From Haliovirga abyssi (GTDB lineage Bacteria; Fusobacteriota; Fusobacteriia; Fusobacteriales; Haliovirgaceae): a stretch of DNA of 64,000 nt. The stretch spans positions 186,001 through 250,000 of the forward strand of contig NZ_AP027060.1 in the NCBI RefSeq assembly GCF_030295325.1. Reading direction: 5' to 3'. A program made the position numbers and the translations under genes. This document shows, piece after piece, positions 36,531-44,306 of this stretch (positions are counted from its first letter, which is position 1; every line of letters starts with the position of its first letter). Below the pieces are notes generated by a model. It did no database searches. It had not been told where the DNA came from and saw nothing but the letters and a program-made list of their open reading frames with translations.

Positions 36531-37118
36531 TCATTTACCAAGTTTAGCATAATATTCGTTATATGAATTTTCATCTTGTCGTCCATTAGAATCATATTTA
36601 TAATCAAAAGTATCTCGCCAATCCGTTCCTGAATTCGATTTTCTAAAATTATCATATTGTTTATTTGGAATTGTTCCTCCTAAAAGCTTAGGATAAGATA
36701 CTTCCAAGCCTCCAGCTCCAGCTACTTCTCCTGCTAAATCTGCACAATTTTCAGCCAAATTGCCTCCAAACCAAGGGTCAGAAATAAGATCATATGGTTT
36801 ATTATAATTTTTATCTCCATATGTTTTCATCACGTCATCTTGTTTTTGTGAAGTTTTCACTCTATATCCACGATCATATCGCTGTCCTATTTCACTTGAT
36901 TTAAAATCACTTAATTTTTTATATTCAATTCTATCATTTTTTTCACCAGTAATTTTACTTGGACCAAAACCATTTTTACAATAATAAACCCATCCTGTTT
37001 TATCATTTCCAACTAATACAGCGTTATGCCCTTGAGGTCCACCCAAAAGTTTTATATTTACCGATTGACTATCATTTAGCAATACAACATCATGCCCCGA
37101 CGGATCGACATACCTCAC
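36531..37118 (-). CDS. Orphan Rhs C-terminal tip A, papain/NlpC-like toxin
   Basis: The frame begins at the Rhs hinge (GNP-VRYVDPSGH) without a proper start; the first codon is GTG for the hinge Val, with no clear ribosome site and an in-frame TAG a few codons upstream. After the hinge comes a domain of about 180 residues with His31 in GPQGHNAVLVG and Cys125 in AENCADLAGEVAG, the order seen in permuted papain/NlpC-P60-like hydrolases. The target could be peptidoglycan or protein. It is probably a silent cassette that needs fusion to an Rhs core. Confidence 0.75.
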   Translation of the reverse strand: MRYVDPSGHDVVLLNDSQSVNIKLLGGPQGHNAVLVGNDKTGWVYYCKNGFGPSKITGEKNDRIEYKKLSDFKSSEIGQRYDRGYRVKTSQKQDDVMKTYGDKNYNKPYDLISDPWFGGNLAENCADLAGEVAGAGGLEVSYPKLLGGTIPNKQYDNFRKSNSGTDWRDTFDYKYDSNGRQDENSYNEYYAKLGK

Positions 37119-37119
37119 C

Positions 37120-37127
37120 GGATTCCC
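37120..37127. other. Rhs hinge crossover site, unit 3/tip A boundary
   Basis: GGATTCCC (GGGAATCC on the coding strand) is the point where the plasmid-like backbone (YRYCLGNP side) meets the toxin tip. It is identical at 44081, 50125, 56190 and 59250. Backbones are identical on one side, and tips differ on the other. Confidence 0.7.
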
Positions 37128-37212
37128 TAAACAATAACGATACTAAATTTCTATTTTTCTCTAGCCCTTTATTTCCAACATCATTTTAACATATATATTT
37201 GTATTTGTAAAC

Positions 37213-37263
37213 TTACAAAAACATTACTATTCTATTACTAATAGCATTGTAATGTTTTTGTAA
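37213..37263. repeat. Inverted repeat beside the hinge, unit 3
   Basis: TTACAAAAACATTAC and GTAATGTTTTTGTAA are perfect 15-bp arms with a 21-nt loop. Copies are at 44174-44224 and 50218-50268. It may be a recombinase or accessory-protein site next to the putative attachment site, or a terminator. Confidence 0.65.
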
Positions 37264-37298
37264 TATTACTTTTCATACACTAAATGGATTTCATATAC

Positions 37299-37345
37299 AA
37301 AAAAGCTAATAACACGAGCTTATTGCCCGATATTATTAGCTTTTT
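37299..37345 (-). terminator. Terminator overlapping the 239-aa gene stop, unit 3
   Basis: GCTAATAA..TTATTAGC followed by TTTTTT on the minus strand; the stop codon of the 239-aa gene lies in its loop. Equivalents: 44260-44306 and 50304-50350. Confidence 0.7.
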
Positions 37346-38039
37346 CTGTCTTTTCTCCTAATAAATACTTTATTTCTCTTTCAAACCCATATTTTTGAAA
37401 AAATTCTATTAATGCTACCTCAAATATATTCTTTTGAGTTATATTAAATGCTCTACTATATTCTCTTGCCATTTCATTTAAACTACTTATTATTTGTATT
37501 GATTTTATTGTATTTATTCCTGGTATCCTATATTTTTTTATCACTTTACCCGAATTTAAATTCAATGCTTCTTCCAAGTTCCCATAATTTTTTGACAGTA
37601 GCTCTAGTAATTCTATATATTTATCTAAATTTTTCAATTCCTCTAAATTCCTATTTAAATATTCTTCTTTTTTTACAAAATTACTTTCCTTCGATGACCA
37701 TAAATAACCTTTCATTTTCATAAAATTTGACATATCTTTATAATTATCAAAATCAAGTTTTTTTGCAACCTCTTTTGGATCTGCATTTTCATCTTGAAAA
37801 TACATTAAAACCCGTTTTGCTCTAAAACTATCATCTACCTTTATCTTTGAGACTTCTCTTTTTTTCCCTTTTACATATCTTTTCCCTTCTTTTTCCCAAT
37901 AATAACCTTTACTTCTTACAAAATTTTTAAACGAATTATAATTCTTATATCCCATTTTTTCTGATAATTCTTCACGTCCTACCCCTTTTTTTAACTGTTC
38001 AAATATATATCTTAATTTTTCTTCAGAGTTCAATCTCAC
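37320..38039 (-). CDS. 239-aa recombinase-associated protein with duplicated N-terminal motif, unit 3
   Basis: I do not recognise the family. Residues about 15-52 (EELSEKMGYKNYNSFKNFVRSKGYYWEKEGKRYV) and 85-122 (KEVAKKLDFDNYKDMSNFMKMKGYLWSSKESNFV) are two copies of a helix-turn-helix-like motif ending in an aromatic wing. The C-terminal part is helical. It follows the tyrosine recombinase gene by 5 bp and lies next to the putative attachment site, so it may be a DNA-bending or excision factor. The protein is nearly identical in all three units. Confidence 0.65.
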   Translation of the reverse strand: MRLNSEEKLRYIFEQLKKGVGREELSEKMGYKNYNSFKNFVRSKGYYWEKEGKRYVKGKKREVSKIKVDDSFRAKRVLMYFQDENADPKEVAKKLDFDNYKDMSNFMKMKGYLWSSKESNFVKKEEYLNRNLEELKNLDKYIELLELLSKNYGNLEEALNLNSGKVIKKYRIPGINTIKSIQIISSLNEMAREYSRAFNITQKNIFEVALIEFFQKYGFEREIKYLLGEKTEKANNIGQ

Positions 38040-38570
38040 ACCTCCTAAAGTTCATTTACTGCTTTTCTCATATCTTCATTACTTGCGTTTAAATAAATCA
38101 TTGTTGTATTTATGTTTGAATGCCCTAATAATTTCTGAATTATTTTTATATTTACATTTTTACTAACTAGCGAACTAGCAAATGAATGTCTGAAAGTATG
38201 ACTTGTTATTTTTCTACCAAAAAATCCAGCTTTTTTTACTGCTTTTCTTAATGTTATCACTACATAATAATTTGATAGTTTCCCTGTATATTTTGTACTA
38301 AAAAACCTTGTTGTTTCAACTTCTGGTATGTTATTTTCTTTATATTCCAATAGTATTTTTTTTAACTTTTTTGACATTGGAATATATCTACTTCCTCCAC
38401 CTTTTCCATTTCTAATATATATTAATTCTTTCTTAAAATTTATATCTCGTTTTTCTAAAAATAAGCATTCATTTAATCTTAATCCAGTATAATACAACGT
38501 TTTGAAATATGTTTTCAACAAAGGTTTTTCAATACATCCAATCAATTTTTCAACTTCTTCCTGTGTTAAA

Positions 38571-40056
38571 TATACTGTACCCTATAAGATGGACATTTAA
38601 AAAAAAGTTGCATCAGATATGGTATTTTTATATAATATCTATAATGTTAATTTAATAGATTGGAGGATTTCATGAGCAACAAAATATTCACAAAAAAAGA
38701 GATTGAAATTTTATCAAAAAATAAATATGTCAAAACTATAAGTTCTAAGGCAATCACATATACATCAGAATTCAGAAGAATTTTTATTGCAGAAAGTCAA
38801 GATAAAATTTTACCTAGAGCAATATTTGAAAAATATGGATTTGACGTACAAGTATTAGGGATGAAAAGGATTCGATCAGCAGCAGCAAGATGGAGACGTG
38901 CCTATAAAGAGCAAGGAGTATTAGGGTTAGATGATAGAAGAAAAGAGAACTCTGGACGACCTTTAGAAAGAGAGCTATCTTTAGAAGAGAAATATGAAAG
39001 GCTTCAAGTAAAAAATGATTATCTTCAAGCGGAGATTGATTTGCTAAAAAAGCTAGACGTGCGAGAAAGAGAGGTGAACGGTAAATTAATTGAATTATCG
39101 CCATCAGAAAAGTTTGTTATAATCAAAGATGTAATAGAAACAAGTGGTGTAAAAAATATTATAAAATATTTATGTGAAGTTGCAGAAATTTCTAGAACAA
39201 GTTATTATAACTATTTGTCTGAAACTTCCAAAACAAATAAAAGCAATCAAGAATTAGAAGATGAAAAAGCAAGAGATTTAATCATAAAAGCATATGAATT
39301 CAAAGGTAGGCAAAAGGGAGCTAGACAGATAAAAATGACTTTAGAAAATGAATTTGCTACAATTTTTAATCTGAAAAAAATCAGAAGAATTATGAAAAAA
39401 TATAGTATTGTATGTACGATTAGAAAGGCAAATCCTTATAAGAGAATAGCAAAGGCTACAAAAGAGCATACAACTATTCCAAATAAATTGAATAGGGAAT
39501 TTAAACAAGAAATACCAGGGAAAATATTATTAACAGATATAACATACCTATCATATGGTAATGGTCAACGTGCGTATTTATCAACTATTAAGGATAGTTC
39601 AACAGGAGAAATACCTGCATATGTATTATCTAAAAATATTAAGTTAGAAATTGCAACAGAAACAATAAGAACTCTTATGGAAAACAAAAGCTTTAAAATT
39701 CATAAGGATGCATTAATACATTCTGATCAAGGAGTCCATTATACAAGCCCAACATTTCAAAAATTAGTTAAAAATAGTGGCTTAGATCAGTCAATGTCAA
39801 GAAGAGGTAATTGCTGGGACAATGCTCCTCAAGAATCATTTTTTGGCCACTTTAAAGATGAAGCAAATATTAAAGAATGTAATACATTTGAAGAATTAAT
39901 TAATGAGATTGATGATTATATGGATTATTATAATAATTATAGATGTCAGTGGGGATTAAAAAAGATGACTCCTATAAAATATAGAAATCATCTTTTAGAA
40001 AATAAATCAGCTTAACTACTTTTTTTTTAAATGTACTTGACAAAGGGTACAGATTA
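38571..40056 (+). mobile_element. IS3-family (IS150-like) insertion sequence
   Basis: The element is 1,486 bp with imperfect ends TATACTGTACCCTAT and (reverse complement of the right end) TAATCTGTACCCTTT. The recombinase sequence GTTAAATATTC in units 2 and 1 becomes GTTAAA-IS-AAATATTC, a 3-bp AAA target duplication; a 5-bp reading is not excluded. A decayed relative lies at 29946-30279. Confidence 0.85.
38672..40015 (+). CDS. IS3-family transposase, single-frame OrfAB
   Basis: This 447-aa protein has an N-terminal helix-turn-helix and coiled coil (about 1-125; EKYERLQVKNDYLQAEIDLLKKL) and a C-terminal rve-type DDE domain (LLTDITYLS, IHSDQGVHYTSP, APQESFFGHFKDE). Unlike many IS3 elements it needs no frameshift between OrfA and OrfB. 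GGAGG precedes ATG 38672. It is in the opposite orientation to the interrupted recombinase. Confidence 0.93.
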   Translation: MSNKIFTKKEIEILSKNKYVKTISSKAITYTSEFRRIFIAESQDKILPRAIFEKYGFDVQVLGMKRIRSAAARWRRAYKEQGVLGLDDRRKENSGRPLERELSLEEKYERLQVKNDYLQAEIDLLKKLDVREREVNGKLIELSPSEKFVIIKDVIETSGVKNIIKYLCEVAEISRTSYYNYLSETSKTNKSNQELEDEKARDLIIKAYEFKGRQKGARQIKMTLENEFATIFNLKKIRRIMKKYSIVCTIRKANPYKRIAKATKEHTTIPNKLNREFKQEIPGKILLTDITYLSYGNGQRAYLSTIKDSSTGEIPAYVLSKNIKLEIATETIRTLMENKSFKIHKDALIHSDQGVHYTSPTFQKLVKNSGLDQSMSRRGNCWDNAPQESFFGHFKDEANIKECNTFEELINEIDDYMDYYNNYRCQWGLKKMTPIKYRNHLLENKSA

Positions 40057-40429
40057 AAATATTCTCTCTGTTTATTTATTCTTTTTATTTTCGGAACTGC
40101 TTTTGATAGATCTTCTTTTATCAATTCATTAGAATAAAGGTATTTAAAAAAACTATTTAATCTAATTTGATAAGTTGATAATGTTGAACTTTCTAATTTT
40201 TTCTCTACTGATTTTTTAAAAAAACTTTCCACATCAGATTTTTTTATATCTTCTACATAAATTTTTGAATTTTTTTCCTCTTCAAGGTAATTTTTAAAAT
40301 ATCTCAATATTACATAATGCCCTTTAATTGTTGCTTTGCTTCTCATTCCTGCTGTAAGTACATATTTCCATTTCTCTATTGCTTCCACAAATAACATAAT
40401 TCCCTCTCTTCCAATAAAGACAAAAAACA

Positions 40430-40476
40430 CAAAAAAAGCCAATAATCTGCCAAAATTTTTCATTTTGGCAGTAGCT
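40430..40476 (-). terminator. Terminator-like hairpin between rep and recombinase genes, unit 3
   Basis: CTGCCAAAA..TTTTGGCAG within a larger AAAAGC...GGCTTTTTTT fold. It covers an upstream in-frame ATG of the recombinase (40463); I start the recombinase at 40397, after GAGGG. Equivalents: 45902-45948 and 51946-51992. Confidence 0.6.
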
Positions 40477-40546
40477 TTTTACATCATTTTATGGTATAAT
40501 TTTTTGACTATTTAGGTGGTGAGCCTACTGTTTTATAGTCTTGGTC

Positions 40547-41833
40547 TTAATCAGTTGCTTCTGATTTAAGACCTTTTTTATTATATCCATTTTGATGGAT
40601 TGAGCTTAATATCTCTATTATTTTTTCTTCTTTCATACTTGCAAATATTGTTGGTCTATTCTTTAAAAATTTTATTCCTTTAAGTTGTTCCAACTCTTCC
40701 AATGCTGTTTTTTCTATGTCAAGCCTCTCTTTTTCAGGCATATTATTGTAAAATTTTAAAGTTTCTTCTCTTAATTTTGCTTTTAATTCTGCTGCTGCTT
40801 TTTGTTTGTCTAATTCCAATTTCTCTTTTTCTAATCTTTCTTTTTCCGCTGCTGCTTTTACTCTCATTGGTTCTGCATAATCTTCTTTTATTGCTTTTCT
40901 TAAATAATTGTAATATTCTTTATATTTATGACTATTTGTATAATTTAAATTTGATTCTACATGCTCTAATCCATATTCTTTTATTAATTTTTTCAATTCT
41001 TTTTCTTGTTTTAATGTTAATTTTTCTTTAGCTGGTATTTTCTTTATTAATTCTTCAAATTCCAATGTCTTTTGAATTTTAATTTTCCCTTTTGGCTCTT
41101 CTTCAAATATTTCTACTTCATTTCCTGGGAATATTCCATTTCCCTCGCTTACTGAAAATCCTTCTTTTGCTTCACCCCAGAATTTTATATGCCCCATTTT
41201 TTTACCATTTCTTATTAATTCATATTTCGTTATATTTATATCTGTTGTTTCATTTATCTCTTTTATTGCTGGTTCTATTACTTTTCTTCTTAAATCGTGT
41301 ATTTTATTATATGCTCCTGTTATACCTAGCATAAATTTAAATGTTTCCAATTCCATCTTGGGTATTTGTACTTTTATATAGTCTTTGCAAAATTCATAAA
41401 TTGGCAATGAATGTTTTCTACTCATTCCTTTTTGAAAGTCTAAATTTAATGGACTAAACATTTTTGGATGGTACAAATTTTTTCTCACTGTATCTGGAAA
41501 GATAAATTCTATATTAAAATCTTTATCTGTTTCTACTTCTGCTAATACTGCTACTGCTCTTCTACTCATAAATTTTTCATTTTCCAATATATTTATTGTT
41601 ATTCCTATTTCCACTAATGATTCTAAATTCTTTAAAAGTTCATTATTGTTTATTCTTTTGTCTGTCATTAGACTTTTTACTTCTTTGTATGTCGATTTGA
41701 ATATTTTCCTGTCAAAATCTTCATCCATTTGTTGTTTTGCTATATACAGCAACGCATTAAATGCTTTTTTCTGATTTAGACCCATCTTTGATGAACTTTG
41801 AATTAAAATCCTGCTTTTTTTCAAAATAGCCAT
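40547..41833 (-). CDS. Rep_3-type plasmid replication initiator, unit 3
   Basis: This 428-aa protein resembles Rep_3/RepB initiators: two winged-helix halves (about 1-120, ending FIFPDTVRKNLY; about 130-240, with LPIYEFCKDY, FKFMLGI and YNKIHDLRRKVIEPAIKEIN). A Lys/Glu-rich C-terminal coil (about 300-380) follows. AGAGGTG precedes ATG 41833; the in-frame ATG at 41893 has no ribosome site. It would bind the iterons upstream and open the origin. Nearly identical copies are at 46019 and 52063. Confidence 0.88.
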   Translation of the reverse strand: MAILKKSRILIQSSSKMGLNQKKAFNALLYIAKQQMDEDFDRKIFKSTYKEVKSLMTDKRINNNELLKNLESLVEIGITINILENEKFMSRRAVAVLAEVETDKDFNIEFIFPDTVRKNLYHPKMFSPLNLDFQKGMSRKHSLPIYEFCKDYIKVQIPKMELETFKFMLGITGAYNKIHDLRRKVIEPAIKEINETTDINITKYELIRNGKKMGHIKFWGEAKEGFSVSEGNGIFPGNEVEIFEEEPKGKIKIQKTLEFEELIKKIPAKEKLTLKQEKELKKLIKEYGLEHVESNLNYTNSHKYKEYYNYLRKAIKEDYAEPMRVKAAAEKERLEKEKLELDKQKAAAELKAKLREETLKFYNNMPEKERLDIEKTALEELEQLKGIKFLKNRPTIFASMKEEKIIEILSSIHQNGYNKKGLKSEATD

Positions 41834-41904
41834 TTTTTCACCTCTTTTCTTAACGACCTTTTTTAAATTAGTCGTTTTATCGTATTTATACATTGTGTAA
41901 TAAA

Positions 41905-41933
41905 ATTATACACCGTTTTTTTCGAAATTGCAA
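41905..41933 (-). promoter_or_regulatory. rep promoter, unit 3
   Basis: On the minus strand TTGCAA, a 17-bp spacer and TATAAT. The -10 box overlaps the inverted repeat GTGTAAT-AAA-ATTATACAC, a likely autoregulatory site. Between it and rep an AACGAC/GTCGTT hairpin (about 41855-41877) lies in the leader. Confidence 0.65.
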
Positions 41934-41981
41934 GTACTTTTTTGGGCGACTATACATCTACATCCCCTTTTCCAAATTTCT

Positions 41982-42111
41982 TGCAGAAAGAGTCGTCTTT
42001 TACCTGCAGAAACTGTCGTTAGTTGTGCAGAAGAAGTCGCTTTTTGCTGCAGAAAAGGTCGTCTTTTAACGCAGAATCTGTCGTCTTTTGTGCAGAAACT
42101 GTCGTTAGTTA
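41982..42111. repeat. Six iterons of the replication origin, unit 3
   Basis: Direct repeats of consensus TGCAGAANNNGTCGTCTTTT start at 41982, 42005, 42026, 42048, 42070 and 42091, a spacing of 21-23 bp (two helical turns), directly upstream of rep. This is the hallmark of an iteron-controlled theta origin. AT-rich DNA (42180-42260) follows. Confidence 0.9.
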
Positions 42112-42281
42112 GGAGCTACAACCCTTTATTGGCAGTACTTCCAGCTACCTTAAACTTTATTAAACATATATTAAACAAAACCTACAACAGGTGAAATTTA
42201 AATTTTTTTTAATATTTTTTTATTTTTGGTTGTATTTTTTTGAAAAATTTATATAATGAAAAGAAAAACCAGAAGAGGAAA

Positions 42282-42416
42282 TTAATCCTCCTCTGGCTCA
42301 TAATCTGGACAATCTTCTGGTGAACAGAAATATTTACAATTATCTTGAATAAGTATGCAACCTAATGCTCCATCATCGCATATATCAAAATACTTACAGC
42401 TTTTAATCTCTTTCAT
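42282..42416 (-). CDS. 44-aa Cys-rich protein, unit 3
   Basis: A short frame with AGGAGGTGG upstream of ATG 42416 encodes a protein with six cysteines (7, 13, 20, 27, 31, 36) and an acidic tail (YEPEED). The Cys spacing suggests a zinc- or cluster-binding miniprotein or a disulfide-rich fold. It is kept in all three units. Function unknown; a copy-number or host-interaction role is only a guess. Confidence 0.7.
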   Translation of the reverse strand: MKEIKSCKYFDICDDGALGCILIQDNCKYFCSPEDCPDYEPEED

Positions 42417-42446
42417 CTTTTCCACCTCCTTTTTTCTTTACAAGCC

Positions 42447-42541
42447 TCACGAGTAAAGGAAGGAAGTCAAAAGCAGAGTTTGAAATTTTTTTAAGCATTA
42501 AAAAAATTTCAAAAAGCTTTTTACTTCCTAACGGCTCGTGA
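42447..42541. other. Long imperfect hairpin upstream of the Cys-rich gene, unit 3
   Basis: TCACGAG/CTCGTGA, AGGAAG(T)/(A)CTTCCT and TTTGAAATTTTTTT/AAAAAAATTTCAAA nest into one 95-nt stem. It could be a single-strand initiation site, a regulatory RNA or a plasmid accessory structure. Copies at 47924-48018 and 53970-54064. Confidence 0.65.
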
Positions 42542-42581
42542 TACAATCGAAAGAAAAGGAGTGGAAAACACAAAAAAAAAG

Positions 42582-42617
42582 AAAAATCCCAGCTTTTTAT
42601 CCTGCTGGGATTTTTTT
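42582..42617. terminator. Bidirectional terminator, unit 3
   Basis: AAAATCCCAGC, loop, GCTGGGATTTTTTT. Units 2 and 1 have two copies of this terminator flanking a toxin-antitoxin pair; here only one remains. 42618-42842 holds no gene, only the conserved hairpin tail seen after the Rpn genes (from about 42729). Confidence 0.8.
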
Positions 42618-42842
42618 CATTATTCAATTTGCTTTTAATTTCTTTTAAAATGTACTTTAAATCAATTCTAAGGCTTCTTTTATGTTTTTTAGTATGTTAG
42701 GGGCTGCCTTTACTTTTAAAACCTCATATACGGAAAATTCATTTCCTTAACTTCTCCACTTACCATTAAATTAATTTTGCGTAATTGAGGATAGGGGAGA
42801 GTTTGAGAGGGTAAGGAACTAAGTTCCTTTTCTCCCTCTCAA

Positions 42843-43032
42843 GATATCCTTGCCCAAGTGCTATATATCCACGCTCCCTCCCCACATCAATCGTTTAGTG
42901 GGGAGGAATCAAAGGTGGGGCACTCCTCAAAAGCAGGAGTGAGCACATAATACCACATTATCGGATGCTCTAAGGAGAGCGCAGTCTCGACGACTGCGTC
43001 GGATAATGTTTATTATGTCGCGAGCGGATAGG
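42843..43032. repeat. GC-rich structured element, copy 2
   Basis: Nearly identical to 35880-36069, with a few substitutions in loops (for example ATCAATCG for ATCAAACG). It lies just downstream of immunity gene B. Confidence 0.75.
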
Positions 43033-43120
43033 TCGGGCTTGGGAGTTTTGTTTATTTTTATCAGCAATATACAAAATTAATAATTCTATATATATTGTCA
43101 TAATTTTATCTTCATAAAAT

Positions 43121-43468
43121 TCATTTTAAAAATAATTTAATTATAAAATATCCCAAAGTGTATGAAATTGCAAGTATCCCACTTATAAAAATTAACAAGA
43201 AAAAAGATATAGCAGCCGTTTCTGCATCTGGAATTTTACTTATTAACATACTAATTAAAATTGGAGAAATAACAATTATAATTAATTTTATCAAGCCCAT
43301 CTCAAAACTAATAATATTTTTCATCAAAATTCTAATCACAGAATAGCTAAAACCAATTATTGCAAAATATATTGCCAATAGTAATGTAGAAGCTAATGGT
43401 TTAATATCAGTATACACTATAAAAGAAATTATTATGCCTATATACATTAAATCTATTTTTGTTATCAT
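43121..43468 (-). CDS. Candidate immunity protein B, small membrane protein
   Basis: This 115-aa protein has about four predicted membrane helices. It shares MITKIDL(M/T)YI and scattered residues with candidate A (36142-36507) but is strongly diverged, although the preceding toxins are nearly identical. AAGGAGATG precedes the start. It probably protects against tip B. Confidence 0.7.
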   Translation of the reverse strand: MITKIDLMYIGIIISFIVYTDIKPLASTLLLAIYFAIIGFSYSVIRILMKNIISFEMGLIKLIIIVISPILISMLISKIPDAETAAISFFLLIFISGILAISYTLGYFIIKLFLK

Positions 43469-43491
43469 AAAATTACATCTCCTTAATATTT

Positions 43492-44079
43492 TTATTTACC
43501 AAGTTTAGCATAATATTCGTTATATGAATTTTCATCTTGTCGTCCATTAGAATCATATTTATAATCAAAAGTATCTCGCCAATCTGTTCCTGGATTCGAT
43601 TTTCTAAAATTATCATATTGTTTATTTGGAATTGTTCCTCCTAAAAGCTTAGGATAAGATACTTCCAAGCCTCCAGCTCCAGCTACTTCTCCTGCTAAAT
43701 CTGCACAATTTTCAGCCAAATTGCCTCCAAACCAAGGGTCAGAAATAAGATCATATGGTTTATTATAATTTTTATCTCCATATGTTTTCATCACGTCATC
43801 TTGTTTTTGTGAAGTTTTCACTCTATATCCACGATCATATCGCTGTCCTATTTCACTTGATTTAAAATCACTTAATTTTTTATATTCAATTCTATCATTT
43901 TTTTCACCAGTAATTTTACTTGGACCAAAACCATTTTTACAATAATAAACCCATCCTGTTTTATCATTTCCAACTAATACAGCGTTATGCCCTTGAGGTC
44001 CACCCAAAAGTTTTATATTTACCGATTGACTATCATTTAGCAATACAACATCATGCCCCGACGGATCGACATACCTCAA
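43492..44079 (-). CDS. Orphan Rhs C-terminal tip B, papain/NlpC-like toxin
   Basis: 195 codons, differing from tip A by one residue seen (Pro for Ser in KSNPGTDW). His31 and Cys125 are kept. The apparent first codon is TTG within the hinge. As for tip A, it lacks a convincing start and is probably silent until joined to an Rhs core. Confidence 0.75.
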   Translation of the reverse strand: MRYVDPSGHDVVLLNDSQSVNIKLLGGPQGHNAVLVGNDKTGWVYYCKNGFGPSKITGEKNDRIEYKKLSDFKSSEIGQRYDRGYRVKTSQKQDDVMKTYGDKNYNKPYDLISDPWFGGNLAENCADLAGEVAGAGGLEVSYPKLLGGTIPNKQYDNFRKSNPGTDWRDTFDYKYDSNGRQDENSYNEYYAKLGK

Positions 44080-44080
44080 C

Positions 44081-44088
44081 GGATTCCC
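44081..44088. other. Rhs hinge crossover site, unit 2/tip B boundary
   Basis: GGATTCCC; see 37120-37127. Confidence 0.7.
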
Positions 44089-44173
44089 TAAACAATAACG
44101 ATACTAAATTTCTATTTTTCTCTAGCCCTTTATTTCCAACATCATTTTAACATATATCTTTGTATTTGTAAAC

Positions 44174-44224
44174 TTACAAAAACATTACTATTCTATTACT
44201 AATAGCATTGTAATGTTTTTGTAA
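44174..44224. repeat. Inverted repeat beside the hinge, unit 2
   Basis: Same 15-bp arms as 37213-37263. Confidence 0.65.
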
Positions 44225-44259
44225 TATTACTTTTCATACATTAACTGAATTTCATATAT

Positions 44260-44306
44260 AAAAAAGCTAATAATACGAGCTTATACCCCGATATTATTAG
44301 CTTTTT
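44260..44306 (-). terminator. Terminator overlapping the 239-aa gene stop, unit 2
   Basis: Same hairpin as 37299-37345; loop changes alter the last residue of the protein (NNIGV instead of NNIGQ). Confidence 0.7.

Larger units (their letters stand above)
38045..40397 (-). pseudogene. Tyrosine recombinase, unit 3, interrupted by an insertion sequence
   Basis: The gene is split: the N-terminal part lies at 40057-40397 and the C-terminal part at 38045-38570. With the IS removed it would encode the same 287-aa recombinase as in units 2 and 1. The catalytic set (Arg in TGLRLNE, His and Arg in HTFRH, His in LGHSN, Tyr in MIYLN) is all in the C-terminal fragment. This unit can no longer make its own recombinase, though the copies in the other units could act in trans. 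Confidence 0.88.
37120..44088 (-). mobile_element. Integrated plasmid-like unit 3 (tip B plus backbone)
   Basis: From hinge to hinge (about 6.96 kb, or about 5.47 kb without the IS). It contains tip B, immunity B, structured element, terminator, Cys-rich gene, iterons, rep, interrupted recombinase and the 239-aa gene. Compared with units 2 and 1 it has gained an IS and lost the toxin-antitoxin pair. Confidence 0.75.

Noticed and set aside
36531-37118. Treating tip A as an independent gene with its own start
   Set aside because: The first codon is GTG inside the Rhs hinge, the hinge homology continues upstream to an in-frame TAG, and no good ribosome site is present.
38571-40056. 5-bp target duplication AAATA for the insertion sequence
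   Set aside because: A 3-bp AAA duplication gives better-matching ends (TATACTGTACCC / TAATCTGTACCC) and is usual for the IS3 family, though the two readings cannot be fully separated.
41982-42111. Iteron block considered as a CRISPR array
   Set aside because: The repeats are adjacent with no unique spacers of constant length, sit directly upstream of a replication initiator, and no cas genes are present.
41928-42194. 88-aa plus-strand open frame over the iterons, present in all three units
   Set aside because: It translates the iteron repeats themselves; no ribosome site and a composition unlike neighbouring proteins.
42403-42627. 74-aa minus-strand frame spanning hairpin and terminator
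   Set aside because: It reads through the long hairpin and the terminator, exists only in unit 3, and conflicts with the Cys-rich gene's ribosome site.
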